From Deltaproteobacteria bacterium (GTDB taxonomy: Bacteria > Desulfobacterota_C > Deferrisomatia > Deferrisomatales > JACRMM01), in NCBI GenBank assembly GCA_016218905.1, contig JACRCS010000865.1, positions 1-6,333 on the forward strand: a DNA stretch of 6,333 bases. The letters run 5' to 3'. The number at the start of each line of letters is the position of its first letter. Position 1 is the stretch's first letter. The position numbers were made by a program, and so were the translations under genes. Under the pieces are notes generated by a model that worked only from the letters and a program-made list of their open reading frames with translations, made no database searches and had not been told where the DNA came from. Of the stretch, positions 5,661 through 6,333 are shown piece after piece.

Positions 5661-6333
5661 CAGTAGACCCTCTCGAGGAGGCTTAGAAGCTCCTCCAGCC
5701 CGGGCGGGCGCGGAGCGCTGAGGATGCAGGCGTCCGCGAGGGCGCGCTCGGCGATCCGGGGAAGGTCTTCGTGCGCTACACCGAGGCCCCGGAGGCTGCG
5801 CGCCGCCTCCGCGGTCGCGAGGAGCTCCTCGAGCGAGTCGAGGACCACGCGCTCGGCGAGCCGGAGGTCGTCGCCGCAGCGGTGGCCGAGACCCCACGCG
5901 AGCTCCGGGAGCTTCTCCTCCACCGCCGGCAGGGCGAAGCGGACCACCTCGGGCAGGAGCACCGCGTTGATGCTGCCGTGGTTCGCGTCGTAGAGGCCGC
6001 CGATGGGATGGGAGAGGGCGTGCGCCACACCGAGGAGGGCGTTGGAAAAGGCCATGCCCGCGTGGAGGCTCGCCCGGCAGAGGTTCTCGAGGTGCTCGGG
6101 CGAGCGCTCCCGGACGGCTGGGGCGAGGCTCCCGGTGAGGAGGCGGAGCGCCTTGACCGCGTGGACGTCGGTGAGGCTCGTCGCGGCCACGGAGAAGAAG
6201 GCCTCGGTGGCGTGGCTCAGGGCGTCGAAGGCGGTGGAGCAGACGTACTCATCGGGGAGCGTGTCGAGCGTGTCCGGGTCGGTGAGGCTGATATCCGGCG
6301 CCACCGTGCGGCTCATGATGGTCATCTTGCAGC
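5660..6333 (-). CDS. Iron-containing alcohol dehydrogenase, C-terminal part (partial)
   Basis: Only the C-terminal 223 residues are in the window; the frame stays open to the edge, so roughly 160 N-terminal residues (the NAD(P)-binding part) are missing. Counting from Met at 6325, an internal residue, the metal-site motif DALSHATEA gives Asp34 and His38. GVAHALSHPIGGLYDANHG (99-117) gives His102, His106 and His116. These line up with Asp196, His200, His263, His267 and His277 of E. coli FucO, so the Fe2+-binding set is intact. The family interconverts alcohols and aldehydes or ketones with NAD(P)H in the cytoplasm. The substrate cannot be read from this fragment. The gene ends in TGA overlapping the kinase ATG by one base, implying co-translation with the two-component pair. 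The true start and promoter lie outside the window. Confidence 0.92.
   Translation of the reverse strand, partial: CKMTIMSRTVAPDISLTDPDTLDTLPDEYVCSTAFDALSHATEAFFSVAATSLTDVHAVKALRLLTGSLAPAVRERSPEHLENLCRASLHAGMAFSNALLGVAHALSHPIGGLYDANHGSINAVLLPEVVRFALPAVEEKLPELAWGLGHRCGDDLRLAERVVLDSLEELLATAEAARSLRGLGVAHEDLPRIAERALADACILSAPRPPGLEELLSLLERVY

Noticed and set aside
5660..5897. Longer N-terminus for the histidine kinase starting at 5897
   Set aside because: It would overlap the dehydrogenase gene extensively with an Arg/Pro-rich translation. ATG 5660 has a good ribosome binding site and a one-base overlap with the upstream stop.

Overview
The window is GC-rich bacterial DNA carrying five protein genes, all on the minus strand. 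They occupy positions 522 to 6333. An intergenic stretch without a convincing gene fills positions 1 to 521. Strong G/C preference at third codon positions, a sigma-54 two-component pair and a GTCATTGCGAG-type palindromic intergenic repeat would fit a high-GC deltaproteobacterium-like or environmental (metagenomic) lineage. The sequence alone does not fix the taxon.

In transcription order (high to low coordinates) the window starts inside an iron-containing alcohol dehydrogenase whose N-terminus lies beyond the edge. Its TGA stop shares one base with the ATG of a soluble PAS-domain histidine kinase. The kinase overlaps by 8 bp an NtrC-type response regulator (receiver, sigma-54 AAA+ and Fis-like HTH domains). 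These three genes look like one translationally coupled unit: a cytoplasmic sensor and a sigma-54 activator made together with an oxidoreductase.

An 81-base gap follows. It holds a heptad repeat and a possible sigma-70-type promoter. Next is rtcB, a complete RNA ligase with all recognisable metal and guanylylation residues. About 110 bases further on is a MobA-like nucleotidyltransferase-fold protein of unknown substrate, with visibly less G/C-biased codon usage.

The 3' flank (1-521) is a patchwork of structured repeats: a TGA-bearing heptad array, a perfect 13-bp hairpin, a CRISPR-repeat-like palindrome present once, a 10-bp-stem inverted repeat, and an imperfect palindromic element at 22-102. 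The least expected observations are the two heptad arrays, each at or just after a stop codon and placing TGA in all three frames; the conserved-looking cysteines in the kinase PAS domain; and a sigma-54 activator next to rtcB. No wholly new system can be demonstrated from this window.
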